64,000 bases of DNA from an uncultured Paracoccaceae bacterium (GTDB taxonomy: Bacteria > Pseudomonadota > Alphaproteobacteria > Rhodobacterales > Rhodobacteraceae). The stretch spans positions 103,740 to 167,739 of the forward strand of contig CANLVD010000007.1 of the NCBI GenBank assembly GCA_947494445.1, written 5' to 3'. The notes beneath the pieces are model-generated. The model made no database searches. It was not told the DNA's origin and saw only the letters and a list, made by a program, of their open reading frames with translations. Positions 45,039 through 54,510 of the stretch are shown one piece after another. The translations under genes were made by a program, and so were the position numbers. The stretch's first letter is position 1; every line of letters begins with the position of its first letter.

Positions 45039-45992
45039 CTACCCTGTCAGTTTGGCAAAGGATGCGGCGATATTATCTTCGGTCAGGTCTGAGCCGATCA
45101 GAACGATAACGTTGTCTGTTACAACTCTCGTATCCTGCGCGGGCAGAATTTCGGGCGACTGCACCAGACGTCTGACGGATTGCACTAGCAGGCGGCCTGC
45201 CGGGGTTTGTACCACCCCTTTTGCACGAACGATCTTGTCGCCACGTGCATGAAGCAGGGCCGACAGCCAAAGCGTCAAGGCGGTCCAGTCGGGTGCATCG
45301 CCCAGATCTAGTTGAACCGGCTTGATGTCCGCAACGCCCGCGTTTGGCAGCGATGACAGTGTCAAGCGTTCCGCGCCTGCAATCACCTCAGGCATCGGCA
45401 CAGGACTGCCGAAGGAGGCGGCTGATATCAACGCGGTTGGCGCAAGGCCAAGCAGGGTTTTGTGAAGCCGTGACATGTCACCCAATGTGACGGCATCGGT
45501 TCTGGTCAGAACCAGTCGATCAGCCGCCTCGATCTGCGAGCGCGACAGGGCATGTTCACCGAGAAGGGCAGGAGCATTCAACGCGTCGACAATCACGATG
45601 ACTTCGGAGACGACAATCTGTCTGCACAAAACGGGATGCGCCTTGATCGCAGCGATAATGTTGAATGGTTCCGCCAATCCGCTGGTTTCCAGTACGATTT
45701 GACTGGTGCGTTCATCCGGGTCGGGCGTAGCGCTGCGGCGGTCACAGATTTCCAGAAGGCACGACAGAAACGGATTGATCCCGTTGCAGCAGACACAGCC
45801 ACCAGCCAGAGTGATCACGTCGCGTCCGGTTTCCAGAAGAGCATCATCAACAGGCGTGCCTGCGGCCTCATTCACGATGATCTGTGCATTCCCGAAATTG
45901 CCGCTGAACAACTGATGCCTGAGCCAGGTCGTCTTGCCTGAACCCAGAAACCCGCCGATGATGGTCAGGCGAATGCGGCCCTCGTCGGTCAC
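45039..45992 (-). CDS. CobW/G3E-family GTP-binding metallochaperone
   Basis: 317 residues. Walker A is GGFLGSGKTT (13-22), and the metal-binding C66-V-C68-C69 (GGCVCCN) is intact. Walker B-like and base-recognition regions (ETSGLAEP, LTRTDAV) are present. A CobW C-terminal domain follows. G3E GTPases deliver metals to enzymes. It is last in a run with a metallo-hydantoinase and a deacetylase-fold enzyme, so metal insertion into one of these is the natural hypothesis. Confidence 0.9.
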   Translation of the reverse strand: MTDEGRIRLTIIGGFLGSGKTTWLRHQLFSGNFGNAQIIVNEAAGTPVDDALLETGRDVITLAGGCVCCNGINPFLSCLLEICDRRSATPDPDERTSQIVLETSGLAEPFNIIAAIKAHPVLCRQIVVSEVIVIVDALNAPALLGEHALSRSQIEAADRLVLTRTDAVTLGDMSRLHKTLLGLAPTALISAASFGSPVPMPEVIAGAERLTLSSLPNAGVADIKPVQLDLGDAPDWTALTLWLSALLHARGDKIVRAKGVVQTPAGRLLVQSVRRLVQSPEILPAQDTRVVTDNVIVLIGSDLTEDNIAASFAKLTG

Positions 45993-46261
45993 GCCAGCGG
46001 ATCGAATGGTTTGCCCGACAAGCGCTCGACCTCGATCCAGACCTGTTCCAGATCGGGCACGATGGATGATCCGCCTCCCGGACCGGTCACTTGAATGCCC
46101 GGAACCAACCCGCCGTCATGGACCTTGATGCCAAGAGGGGAGACCATGGTTTGCAGTAGTTGCACGCGTCGAAAGCGTTCACGCAGCCTGTCGTGCGCGG
46201 TTGCCGCACCTGCTTCCGTCCAATGCCCGGGTGCTGCGGGAAACCCGCAGCTGGCACACAT
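45989..46261 (-). CDS. Small CxxC protein between imidase-like and CobW genes
   Basis: 90 residues. It begins [14 protein letters not shown], a CxxC-G-x-P-x4-H motif that could bind zinc, followed by a helix rich in Arg and a Gly-rich segment (PGIQVTGPGGGS). It shares one base with the upstream stop and overlaps the CobW start by four bases (ATGA). No family recognised. A scaffold or metal-transfer partner of CobW is plausible but untested. Confidence 0.75.
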   Translation of the reverse strand: MCASCGFPAAPGHWTEAGAATAHDRLRERFRRVQLLQTMVSPLGIKVHDGGLVPGIQVTGPGGGSSIVPDLEQVWIEVERLSGKPFDPLA

Positions 46262-47163
46262 CAGATCACCTCGGGCCGGGCGGCGCCTTCAAACGGGTAG
46301 CGCGCCCGGAAATCATCGGCGATGCTCTCGAAAGTCATCCACTCACAGCCCTCATGGCCGTTGATGTACTCAATCAGCCGCTCAAGCATCAGCAGAACCT
46401 GAGGTCGACCCGAGACGTCTGGGTGAATGGTGATTGCAAAGACCGCATAATCCATCTCGCGGTAGACCCAGTCGAACTGGTCTTTCCACATCTGTTCGAT
46501 GTCGCGGGGGTTCACGAAGCCATGGCTGTTGGGCGACTTCTTGATGAACATCATCGGCGGTAGATCATCGACATACCAGTTGGCCGCGATGTCGACCAAA
46601 TCAATCTCATGGCCATGTTTTAGCGGATGCATCCAGTCGGCAGCCGTCTTGGTGTAGTCGATTACATTCCACTCATCACCGGTGCGGGCGTAAAATGGCT
46701 GGAAGTCGCGGTAGCCCTGACTGTGGTCATAGGAAAACCCGTATTTCTGAAGCAATGCCGCCGTTGAGTTCGACATCTCCCACCATGGTGCAACATATCC
46801 CTTGGGGGCTTTGCCGGTCAGCTTTTCTATCAGTTCGATCGACTTGACCAATACGTCTTCTTCCTGAGTTGGCGTCATGGCCACCGGGTTTTCATGCATG
46901 TACCCATGGGCACCAACCTCATGGCCATGATCCACGATCATCTGCATTTCCTTGGGGAACGTCTCAAGGCTGTGGCCGGGGATGAAGAAGCTGGTGGGCA
47001 TGTCGTATTTCTTGAACAGCCGCAGCAGGCGCGGGATGCCAACTTCGGTTGCAAATATACCGCGCTGAATGTCAGACGGGCTGTCGCCACCGCCATAGGA
47101 GCCGATCCAGCCAGCGACCGAGTCGATGTCGGTTCCAAAAGCACACATGATTTTCTTGGGCAT
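46261..47163 (-). CDS. Polysaccharide-deacetylase-fold amidohydrolase, cyclic-imide hydrolase-like
   Basis: 300 residues. NodB-type fold with metal-binding D12/D14 (GTDID), H86-x3-H90 (GAHGYMH) and YVAPWWEMS. No signal peptide, so it is cytoplasmic and not a cell-wall enzyme. This subgroup includes PuuE-type allantoinase and bacterial imidase (maleimide/succinimide-type cyclic imide hydrolase). Placed directly after the hydantoinase gene, an imidase or second ring-opening enzyme is the best reading. GGAGG precedes the ATG. Confidence 0.82.
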   Translation of the reverse strand: MPKKIMCAFGTDIDSVAGWIGSYGGGDSPSDIQRGIFATEVGIPRLLRLFKKYDMPTSFFIPGHSLETFPKEMQMIVDHGHEVGAHGYMHENPVAMTPTQEEDVLVKSIELIEKLTGKAPKGYVAPWWEMSNSTAALLQKYGFSYDHSQGYRDFQPFYARTGDEWNVIDYTKTAADWMHPLKHGHEIDLVDIAANWYVDDLPPMMFIKKSPNSHGFVNPRDIEQMWKDQFDWVYREMDYAVFAITIHPDVSGRPQVLLMLERLIEYINGHEGCEWMTFESIADDFRARYPFEGAARPEVI

Positions 47164-47184
47164 ATCGTTTCCTCCTGAAAGGTG

Positions 47185-48642
47185 TCAGACACCAATGGGC
47201 ATGAGCTTGGGATCGCGCACCACGGGGCGTGGTGCGATCAGGTCTTTCCACTGGGTCAGCGCGCGGCTGACTGCTGGGAAGGCGGGTCGTTTGATGTGTC
47301 TGCCACGACCGGGTAGAGGCTGGCTGTCAGCGCCAGTATCCCAGATGACATCCCCACGCGAAAGCGTGTAGCGCGGCAGGCCGGTCACGTTGAAACCTTC
47401 AAACACGTTGTAATCAATCGCCGATTTCTGGCTTGCGGCGCTGATGGTCTTGGCTGCCTTGGGGTCGAACACCACCAGGTCGGCATCGGCCCCTTTAACA
47501 ACCGCGCCTTTGCGCGGATAAATGTTCAGGATCTTCGCGACGTTGGTTGAGGTGACGGCAACAAATTCTTCCGGCGTCAGACGTCCGGTTTCAACTCCAA
47601 ATGTCCACAGGAGCGACAGCCGATCCTCCAGCCCGCCCGTGCCATTGGGGATCTTGGTGAAATCACCGATGCCCATCCGCTTCTGCTCGGTTGTAAACGC
47701 GCAATGATCCGTGGCGACCACCTGAAGGGAGCCTGCGGCGAGACCGGCCCAAAGCCCGTCCTGATGCAGCTTATCCCTGAAGGGTGGCGACATCACGCGC
47801 TGGGCTGCGTGGTCCCAGTCGCAATGGGCATACTCGCCTTCATCAAGCAACAGGTGCTGGATCAGCGGCTCTCCCCAGACCCGCTGGCCCTTTTGGCGCG
47901 CGCGCCGGATCGCCTCGTGGGCATCCTCGCTGCTGGTGTGAACAATATAGACCGGAACACCTGCAGCATCGGCAATGGTGATGGCACGATTGGTGGCTTC
48001 ACCTTCAACGGATGCGGGTCGTGAAAATGCATGTGCCTCGGGCCCCGAATTGCCTTCAGCCAGATACTTTTCCTGCAAGGACGCGATCAGATCGCCGTTT
48101 TCTGCATGGACAAAAGGCAGAGCACCCAGTGCCGCACAGCGCGAGAAAGAGGCAAACATCTCGTCATCATTGACCATCAGAGCGCCCTTATAGGCCATGA
48201 AATGCTTGAAGCTGTTCACACCGCGCGAGACGACTGTCGCCATATCGTTGAAAATTTCTTCCGACCAACCGGTAATCGCCATGTGAAATCCATAGTCGCA
48301 GGACGCCTGTCTTGCTGCGCGTTCTTCCCACTCATCCAATGCGGCCAGAATGCCGCCGTCGCCGGGGATGATGTAATCGACCACCATCGTCGTCCCGCCC
48401 GATGCCGCTGCAAAGGTACCGCTTTCCCAAGTTTCTGCGGTGCGGGTGCCCATAAAGGGCATCTCAAGATGGGTGTGGGGATCTATCCCGCCGGGCATCA
48501 CATAGCATCCGGTGGCATCAATAGTCCTGTCGGCTGTCAGACCGGACCCGATTGCGGTAATCACCTCACCCTCAACCAGCACATCAGCTGTGTAGCTCCG
48601 GTCTGCCGTGACAATGGTGCCGCCTTTGATCAGGGTCGACAT
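47185..48642 (-). CDS. hydA: D-hydantoinase / dihydropyrimidinase
   Basis: 485 residues from ATG 48642 (GGAGG upstream). It opens hydantoin or dihydropyrimidine rings to N-carbamoyl amino acids. Metal ligands H56-x-H58 (DPHTH), carboxylated Lys146 and substrate Tyr151 (SFKHFMAY), and Asp in ATDHCAFT are present. With a D-carbamoylase and racemase upstream, hydantoin is the likelier substrate. It starts 13 bases after the carbamoylase ends. Confidence 0.93.
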   Translation of the reverse strand: MSTLIKGGTIVTADRSYTADVLVEGEVITAIGSGLTADRTIDATGCYVMPGGIDPHTHLEMPFMGTRTAETWESGTFAAASGGTTMVVDYIIPGDGGILAALDEWEERAARQASCDYGFHMAITGWSEEIFNDMATVVSRGVNSFKHFMAYKGALMVNDDEMFASFSRCAALGALPFVHAENGDLIASLQEKYLAEGNSGPEAHAFSRPASVEGEATNRAITIADAAGVPVYIVHTSSEDAHEAIRRARQKGQRVWGEPLIQHLLLDEGEYAHCDWDHAAQRVMSPPFRDKLHQDGLWAGLAAGSLQVVATDHCAFTTEQKRMGIGDFTKIPNGTGGLEDRLSLLWTFGVETGRLTPEEFVAVTSTNVAKILNIYPRKGAVVKGADADLVVFDPKAAKTISAASQKSAIDYNVFEGFNVTGLPRYTLSRGDVIWDTGADSQPLPGRGRHIKRPAFPAVSRALTQWKDLIAPRPVVRDPKLMPIGV

Positions 48643-48655
48643 GATTTGACCTCCT

Positions 48656-49591
48656 TCAGTCGGGCTGAATGGCGCCCGTGCGTTCAACAATCAGTCCGTA
48701 GTGCTCTGGCCGCCTGTGGGCCGCAAAATCGAAAATCGTATCCTTGTAGAGCTTGCCCATGTCCATATCACAGGCTGCTGTAATCACCTCGTCTTCGACA
48801 GTGACTGCCTGCGCCACGATCTCGCCCGAGGGGGCGATGATCACGCTCTGCCCACCCATGGGTGAGCCTTCCTCATTGCCGCATTTGGCGGTGCCAACGA
48901 CCCAGGTCGCGTTCTGATAGGCCCCCGCCTGCATCGACAGATGGTTGTGAAACAGGGTCAGGCTGTCCATCGCCTGATCTCCCACGTGACCAAAGGGCGT
49001 GTTGTAGCCGAGCATGATCATCTCGACGCCTTGAAGGCCCATGACACGATAAGTCTCGGGCCAGCGACGGTCGTTGCAGATCGCCATGCCCATTGTTCCG
49101 CCGAACCCCTGAAACACCGGAAAACCCAGATCGCCCGGCTCGAAATAGCGTTTCTCAAGATGCTGGAACGCGCGGCCCGGTTGGGGTTCAGCATGGCCGG
49201 GCAGATGAACTTTGCGATATTTGCCGATGATCTGACCGCTGGGATTGACCAGAACGGACGTGTTGTAGCGCCGCTTGACCCCGTTCTCGAAAACCAGTTC
49301 CGCAAAACCGAGATAAAAGCCGATGCAAAGCCGTTTGGCCTCATCAAAGAGCGGCTGGGTGGCGGCGCTTGGCATTTCCGTTTCGTAATAGCTGTCGAGT
49401 TCTGCTTCATCCTCGATCACCCAGCGGGGGAAGAACGTGGTAAGCGCAAGCTCAGTGAACACCACCAATTCACAGCCACGCCCTTTGGCCTCACGCATCA
49501 TCTCAAGCAGGCGGACAACTGCATCGGCCCGGGTCTCGGATTTGGCAATCGGACCCATCTGGGCTGCGGCAGTGATCAGTTTGCGAGTCAT
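48656..49591 (-). CDS. N-carbamoyl-D-amino-acid hydrolase (D-carbamoylase)
   Basis: 311 residues, nitrilase fold. It hydrolyses N-carbamoyl-D-amino acids to D-amino acid, CO2 and ammonia. The triad is Glu47 (FTELALTTFF), Lys127 (KYRKVHLPG) and Cys172 (AICNDRRWPET). Length and the TTFFPRW, ETEMP, FQHLEKRYFEPGDLGFPV and HYGLI blocks match the Agrobacterium enzyme closely. Its start overlaps the racemase stop (ATGA). Confidence 0.94.
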   Translation of the reverse strand: MTRKLITAAAQMGPIAKSETRADAVVRLLEMMREAKGRGCELVVFTELALTTFFPRWVIEDEAELDSYYETEMPSAATQPLFDEAKRLCIGFYLGFAELVFENGVKRRYNTSVLVNPSGQIIGKYRKVHLPGHAEPQPGRAFQHLEKRYFEPGDLGFPVFQGFGGTMGMAICNDRRWPETYRVMGLQGVEMIMLGYNTPFGHVGDQAMDSLTLFHNHLSMQAGAYQNATWVVGTAKCGNEEGSPMGGQSVIIAPSGEIVAQAVTVEDEVITAACDMDMGKLYKDTIFDFAAHRRPEHYGLIVERTGAIQPD

Positions 49592-50241
49592 GGGGATTTC
49601 CCACCGCTGAGTATGGCCGCAATCTGAACAGATGCGGCCACGCCATCGATCAGCCTCAGGCGGGATTTTGGATCCGCGTGGGACGGTACATGGGTCATGC
49701 CCGCACAGCCCAGTACAACCGACTGGATCTGATCTTCGGCCTCGGCCAATGCAATCTCGTGCAGAACCTGTGCTGTCGAGGCTTCCGGATCGGTCTCAAG
49801 CGCCAGCACTGGCACGCCGGAGGGGCGGATTTTCGACAGATGCCGATCGAGCCCGTAGCGCTCGATGTTTTCGGCAAGCACGGGAACCGAGACGGGCAGG
49901 GTGGTCACGACCGAAAATCTGGGACCAGCGAGTGCTGCCAGATGATAGGCCGCCTGCCCAATGCCTATGACCGGGCAGTGAGCGATCTCACGCGCCTCGT
50001 CCAGGCCGGTGTCGTCAAAGCAGCCGATGATGATGGTCTGGGCACCGATGTCGGACGCCTTTTCTACCAGTTTCAGAAGCGGTGGAATGCAAGCAGCCCC
50101 GTCTTCCGGTCCCTGTATCGCCTCGGGCCCATCATGAGACGTCCAGCCTTCAATCTGGGCATCCGGGCAAACCTTGCGCGCGGTCTCCACCATCGCTTCG
50201 GTCATCGAGGCCGTGCTGTTGGGGTTGATGATAACGATCAT
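49588..50241 (-). CDS. Hydantoin racemase / Asp-Glu racemase family
   Basis: 217 residues. INPNSTASMTEAM is the family start. The two catalytic Cys residues are Cys74 (IIGCFDDTG) and Cys179 (VLGCAGM). Hydantoin racemases convert L- to D-5-substituted hydantoins, letting a D-specific pathway use both. It overlaps both neighbours by four bases (ATGA each), directly linking transporter and enzymes. Confidence 0.9.
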   Translation of the reverse strand: MIVIINPNSTASMTEAMVETARKVCPDAQIEGWTSHDGPEAIQGPEDGAACIPPLLKLVEKASDIGAQTIIIGCFDDTGLDEAREIAHCPVIGIGQAAYHLAALAGPRFSVVTTLPVSVPVLAENIERYGLDRHLSKIRPSGVPVLALETDPEASTAQVLHEIALAEAEDQIQSVVLGCAGMTHVPSHADPKSRLRLIDGVAASVQIAAILSGGKSP

Positions 50242-51077
50242 ACCATCCCTTTCCCAGCGTCCGACCCGGCTTTGGCCCGTTTGCGCGCCAGTCCCAATGT
50301 GATGACAATGAATGTTCCGATCACCAGAAGTGAAAAGATCGTGGTCAGCGTGCCGAGCGCATAGAGCACCGGTGTCGTGACATTGGTGGTCATACCGTAG
50401 ATTTCCAACGGCAGTGTGTTGCGGCTGCCCGAGGTCAGAAGGGTGCGGGCAAACTCGTCATAGCTCAGCGTAAAGCCGAAAAGCGCCACACCCAACAGCG
50501 ATGGAGCAATGATTGGCAGGACAACATGGCGGATCGTCTGCCAGGCGGTGGCACCCTGATCGCGGGCGGCTTCCTCATAGCTTTTGTTAAACCGGTTGAA
50601 GACCGCGAACATGATCAGCAGGCCAAAGGGCAAAGTCCATGTCAGCTGCGCACCAAAGCCGGAGGTGGACCAATGCACGGTCCAGCCCGCCTGACTGAAC
50701 ATCAGGCCCACACCCAGCGAGATCAGGATCGATGGGATCACAAGAGCTGTGATGATCAGGTAGAAGAGGATGGTCGATCCGGGGAATTTCTTGCGAAAGG
50801 CAAGCCCGCCCATGATGGACACGACCACTGTGGTTACCATCACCATCAGCCCAAGAATGAAGCTACGCCGAAAACTGCCCCAGATGTCACCAACAGCCTG
50901 CTGCTCGAACAACTCTCGGAACCAGTGCAGCGACGTGCCACGCATCGGGAAGGTCAGCCCGCCTCCCTCACCCTGAAAAGAAAGGATGCCGATGGTCAGG
51001 GTGGGACCGTACAGGAACAGCATGAACAGGGCGAAAAACACCGACAATACGTAGAATGAGCGGGAGCGGGGTTCCAT
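50238..51077 (-). CDS. ABC transporter permease, PotC-like
   Basis: 279 residues, six predicted membrane helices. The EAA loop YEEAARDQGATAWQTIRHVVLPIIAP is clear. PotC-type permeases serve polyamine-like importers. It starts immediately after the other permease's stop and overlaps the racemase start. Confidence 0.92.
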   Translation of the reverse strand: MEPRSRSFYVLSVFFALFMLFLYGPTLTIGILSFQGEGGGLTFPMRGTSLHWFRELFEQQAVGDIWGSFRRSFILGLMVMVTTVVVSIMGGLAFRKKFPGSTILFYLIITALVIPSILISLGVGLMFSQAGWTVHWSTSGFGAQLTWTLPFGLLIMFAVFNRFNKSYEEAARDQGATAWQTIRHVVLPIIAPSLLGVALFGFTLSYDEFARTLLTSGSRNTLPLEIYGMTTNVTTPVLYALGTLTTIFSLLVIGTFIVITLGLARKRAKAGSDAGKGMV

Positions 51078-51941
51078 CTACAGCTCCTTCCGGATGTCGA
51101 CAAAGCGCAGAAGGATGCCGATCACGATCAGAACCGTGGCCAAGAGAACAATCGCCGTGGCCGAGGCTGACGGGTATTGCAGTAGGGCGATGTCGTTGGA
51201 GATCAGGCGACCCACGTTTGCCGACTGGCTGCCTGACATGATCCGCACAGTAAAGAAATCGCCCATCACCAGTGTCACCACAAAGATCGTCCCGATCATG
51301 ATGCCCGGCTTGGTGAGCGGCAGAATGACATTCCACAGGATCTGGGCACCTGTCGCGCCCGCGTCGCGGGCCGCCTCGATCAGCGATTTGTCGATGCGCA
51401 TCATCGTATTGAATATCGGCACCACCATGAACAGCGTGTAGAGATGCACGAATGCCAAGACGACAGAGAAATCGCTGAACAGCAACCACTCCAGCGGCTC
51501 GTCGATCACACCCCAGGATATCAGCGTCGAATTTGCAATGCCATTGCGCCCCAGAAACGGGATCCACGAGATCATGCGAATGATGTTTGAGGTCCAAAAC
51601 GGGATCGTGCAGAGCAGAAAAAGCGCGATCTGCCAAGTCTGTGTCCTGACATGGAATGCCAGAAAATAGGCGACCGTGAACCCGATCAGAAAGGTAAATA
51701 TCCAGGTCAGGATTGCGTATTTGAAGGTGTTCAGAAAAACCGTATAGGTCACGGGTGAGCCGAACAGAAACTCGTAATTCTCAAAAACAAAGGCCGGAAT
51801 GATGGAGAATTCCGTGGCACGCCAGAAGCTGACGATGACGATCATGACAATCGGCATGACTAGAAAGACACCAAGGACCACCGCCAGAGGCGAGATCATC
51901 AGCCAGCCCTGAAGGCCTTTTTTTGAAAGTAGCTTTGTCAT
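51078..51941 (-). CDS. ABC transporter permease, PotB-like
   Basis: 287 residues from ATG 51941; the open frame upstream lies inside the binding-protein gene and is not used. Six membrane helices, with the EAA loop LIEAARDAGATGAQILWNVILPLTKPG. The ribosome site is poor, so its translation may depend on the hairpin-separated upstream gene. Confidence 0.91.
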   Translation of the reverse strand: MTKLLSKKGLQGWLMISPLAVVLGVFLVMPIVMIVIVSFWRATEFSIIPAFVFENYEFLFGSPVTYTVFLNTFKYAILTWIFTFLIGFTVAYFLAFHVRTQTWQIALFLLCTIPFWTSNIIRMISWIPFLGRNGIANSTLISWGVIDEPLEWLLFSDFSVVLAFVHLYTLFMVVPIFNTMMRIDKSLIEAARDAGATGAQILWNVILPLTKPGIMIGTIFVVTLVMGDFFTVRIMSGSQSANVGRLISNDIALLQYPSASATAIVLLATVLIVIGILLRFVDIRKEL

Positions 51942-51954
51942 TTTCAAATCTGTC

Positions 51955-51983
51955 GGGAGAGGCGCAGTCCGGACGCCTCTCCC
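51955..51983 (-). terminator. Hairpin between ABC binding-protein and permease genes
   Basis: A perfect 10-base-pair stem (GGGAGAGGCG / CGCCTCTCCC) with a nine-base loop starts 7 bases after the binding-protein stop. It lacks a T-tract, so it probably protects the 5' mRNA or attenuates, rather than ending transcription. Confidence 0.7.
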
Positions 51984-51990
51984 AAGTTCA

Positions 51991-53259
51991 TCAGGCTGCG
52001 ATGAACTCGTTCCACTTGCGAACCATGTACTGGTTCTCGTCCATGACGGAGTTCCAGCAGGCAACCGCACCCATCCGGTCGATGAACGAGCCACCGTCGC
52101 GAACCGCACCGGGGCCTTCAAGAACAGCGCCGCTTGGGCTGACGATATCGCCCTGGGATTCCTTGCCCTCGTACCAGAAGCCCCACTCATCTTCGCTCAT
52201 GAAGAGCTTCGATGTCTCGGGCACGGCAGAATAGTAGCCCTGACGCATCAGGAAGCCGCCAACCCAGCCGGACAGGTACCAGTTGATGTACTCGTAAGCC
52301 GCATCCAGTTTTGCACCTTCAAGGCTTGCGGCAAGGCCCATGCCACCACCCCAAGAGCGGTAACCTTCTTCAAGTGGCTGGTACACGCAAGGAATGCCCT
52401 GAGACCGGACAGCTGTGATCGCAGGTGACCACATGGACTGGATCACGACCTCGCCAGAGGCCATCAAGTTCACGCTTTCATCGAAGGATTTCCAGAAGGC
52501 GCGGAACTGACCGTTCTTCTTGGCTTCGGTGAAGATGCCAAGGGTCAGGTCAATCTCTTCTTTCGTCATGTTGCCCTTGTCGGGGTATTTGTATTCGCCC
52601 ATGGATTCGACAACCATCGCCATATCCATGATACCGATCGACGAGATATCAAGGATCGATGCCTTGCCCTTGAACTCTGGGTTCAGAAGCTCGGACCAGT
52701 TGCTGATCGGGCGTCCGATCAGGTCAGGGCGGATGCCAAGCGTGTCGGCGTTGTAGATGGTGGGGATCAGGGTCATCCAGCCGGATTCCTCCTGAACGAA
52801 CTGCGTGCCGTTTGCGCCATCCACAAAACCGACCGTATGAGGGGCGGTGCCCTGTGCGATCTCGCTTGTGGGTGTCAGTTTGCCCGAGCGGAACGTTCCG
52901 GCGATCTTATCATAGTTGGCGATTTTGGAAGTATCCATCGCCTGCAAGTTGCCGGTGGGCCAGACCTTTTTACAGATCCAGTACTCGATATCGGCAATGT
53001 CGAAGCTGTCTGGCTGGGTGGCCACGCGCTGGGTCACGGCGTCTGAATCAAGAGCCGTCATCTCGAGCGTGATGCCCAGATCTTCGAGTGCCTTGTCGGC
53101 AATCTCGTTGAAGGCAGACACGCCTGTTCCGGCCTGTCGCAGAACAATGTTCGACTGGGACCAGACCATTGGTGCAGCAAGCGTGCCTGCGGTCACCGCA
53201 GCGCCCGTCTTGAGCAGCGTCCGGCGGCTCAGGCCATTGCGTTTTGTATATCTTGTCAT
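51991..53259 (-). CDS. ABC transporter periplasmic binding protein, PotD-like, Tat-exported
   Basis: 422 residues. A twin-arginine signal (SRRTLLKTGAAV, residues 11-22) ends near VWSQ. The body has the PotD/spermidine-type fold: YNADTLG, WSELLNPEFKGKASILD and WGGGMGLAASL. The enzyme neighbours suggest a hydantoin, carbamoyl amino acid or cyclic imide as ligand rather than a polyamine. Confidence 0.92.
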   Translation of the reverse strand: MTRYTKRNGLSRRTLLKTGAAVTAGTLAAPMVWSQSNIVLRQAGTGVSAFNEIADKALEDLGITLEMTALDSDAVTQRVATQPDSFDIADIEYWICKKVWPTGNLQAMDTSKIANYDKIAGTFRSGKLTPTSEIAQGTAPHTVGFVDGANGTQFVQEESGWMTLIPTIYNADTLGIRPDLIGRPISNWSELLNPEFKGKASILDISSIGIMDMAMVVESMGEYKYPDKGNMTKEEIDLTLGIFTEAKKNGQFRAFWKSFDESVNLMASGEVVIQSMWSPAITAVRSQGIPCVYQPLEEGYRSWGGGMGLAASLEGAKLDAAYEYINWYLSGWVGGFLMRQGYYSAVPETSKLFMSEDEWGFWYEGKESQGDIVSPSGAVLEGPGAVRDGGSFIDRMGAVACWNSVMDENQYMVRKWNEFIAA

Positions 53260-53290
53260 CTTACACTCCTTGTTGTTCTGAGACCGCCGT

Positions 53291-54277
53291 TCAGGCGGAC
53301 AGTCTGTGTTGATCTTCTTGGTCCCAGGTCAGACCGATCTGGTCGCCCGGGTTGAAGGGATTGGCAAAAAATGCCGCATCGGGGACGATGGCCGTGACTT
53401 CGTGGTCGCCGATGACCTTGGTCAGGATGGAGACATGGGTGCCCTGATATTCGACGGCCACCACGCTGGCGTTCACGCGCCCTGCGTCTGCCTGTGTGGG
53501 TTTGACAACATCGGCGCGGACAGCAACGGCCCCTTCAGGCAGGGCAATCACGTTGTGGCCGCCGATGAACTTGGCAACGAATTCGGTCTTCGGCGTGTTG
53601 AACACCTCTCGCGCCGAGCCGGCCTGTTCGATCACCGCGTTGTTCATCACGATGATCTCATCTGCCAGAGCGAGTGCCTCGTCCTGTCCGTGGGTGACAT
53701 GCAGGAAGCCTATGCCGAGTTCTTTTTGAAGTTTACGCAACTCGCTGCGCATCCGAATGCGCAGGAATGGATCAAGTGCTGACAGCGGTTCATCAAGCAG
53801 CAAGACTTGAGGCCGCGTAATCAAGGCACGAGCCAGCGCCACCCGCTGTTGCTGACCGCCAGACAGCTGGTCTGGCATCCTGTCTGAAAGCGAGGTCAGA
53901 TCAACCAGTTCAAGCATCTCGCCTGCGCTTTTATGGCGTTGATCCTTCTCGATCCCCTTCATTTTCTGGCTGAATGCCACATTGTCCAGAACGCTCAGAT
54001 GCGGAAACAGCGCATAGTTCTGAAACATCATCGCAGTTCCGCGTTTGGCGGGCTGGAGCTGCGAAATATCGCGCCCCCCGAGTAGTATCGCACCCTCGGT
54101 GACGCTCTCATGGCCTGCGATCATCCGCAAAGTGGAGGATTTTCCACAGCCCGAAGGGCCAAGCAGGCATGTATAGCTGTCCGGTTTGAACTTGTGGCTG
54201 ACCGCGTCAACGGCAAGCGTGCTGCCGTAACGCTTGGTCACTGCGACCAATTCAAGGTCATGTTCGCTTGCCACCAT
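53291..54277 (-). CDS. ABC transporter ATP-binding protein, PotA-like
   Basis: 328 residues from ATG 54277 (GAGGAG upstream). Walker [11 protein letters not shown]-loop [10 protein letters not shown], signature [15 protein letters not shown] and Walker [13 protein letters not shown] are intact. A C-terminal TOBE domain covers about 240-325. It heads the hydantoin operon. A five-base-pair hairpin surrounds its stop codon. Confidence 0.93.
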   Translation of the reverse strand: MVASEHDLELVAVTKRYGSTLAVDAVSHKFKPDSYTCLLGPSGCGKSSTLRMIAGHESVTEGAILLGGRDISQLQPAKRGTAMMFQNYALFPHLSVLDNVAFSQKMKGIEKDQRHKSAGEMLELVDLTSLSDRMPDQLSGGQQQRVALARALITRPQVLLLDEPLSALDPFLRIRMRSELRKLQKELGIGFLHVTHGQDEALALADEIIVMNNAVIEQAGSAREVFNTPKTEFVAKFIGGHNVIALPEGAVAVRADVVKPTQADAGRVNASVVAVEYQGTHVSILTKVIGDHEVTAIVPDAAFFANPFNPGDQIGLTWDQEDQHRLSA

Positions 54278-54415
54278 CCAAAAACTCCTCTGGATCAAAT
54301 GGGCTCAAGGTTGCTCCGTGGATCAAAGAATTACGTGTGGTGGAGTGGTCGAAATCAGATCGGTGGCGAAAAAAAGTGCAAACTTATGGTCAACGGATTA
54401 TTAATTGAGCACAAG

Positions 54416-54427
54416 ATTGTATCCAAT
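54416..54427. promoter_or_regulatory. Weak operator candidate between potA-like gene and gntR
   Basis: ATTG-TATC-CAAT is an inverted repeat with four-base arms in the 233-base divergent promoter region. A second short palindrome, ACCATTGGT, lies at about 54483-54491. Either could be the GntR site; neither is convincing alone. Confidence 0.3.
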
Positions 54428-54510
54428 ATCAAGCTTGAACAGCATACTATTTGGAAATGGCTTGTGCTCGGGAATGATGTGTACCATTGGTCTTTGACGA
54501 AAGCTGATCC

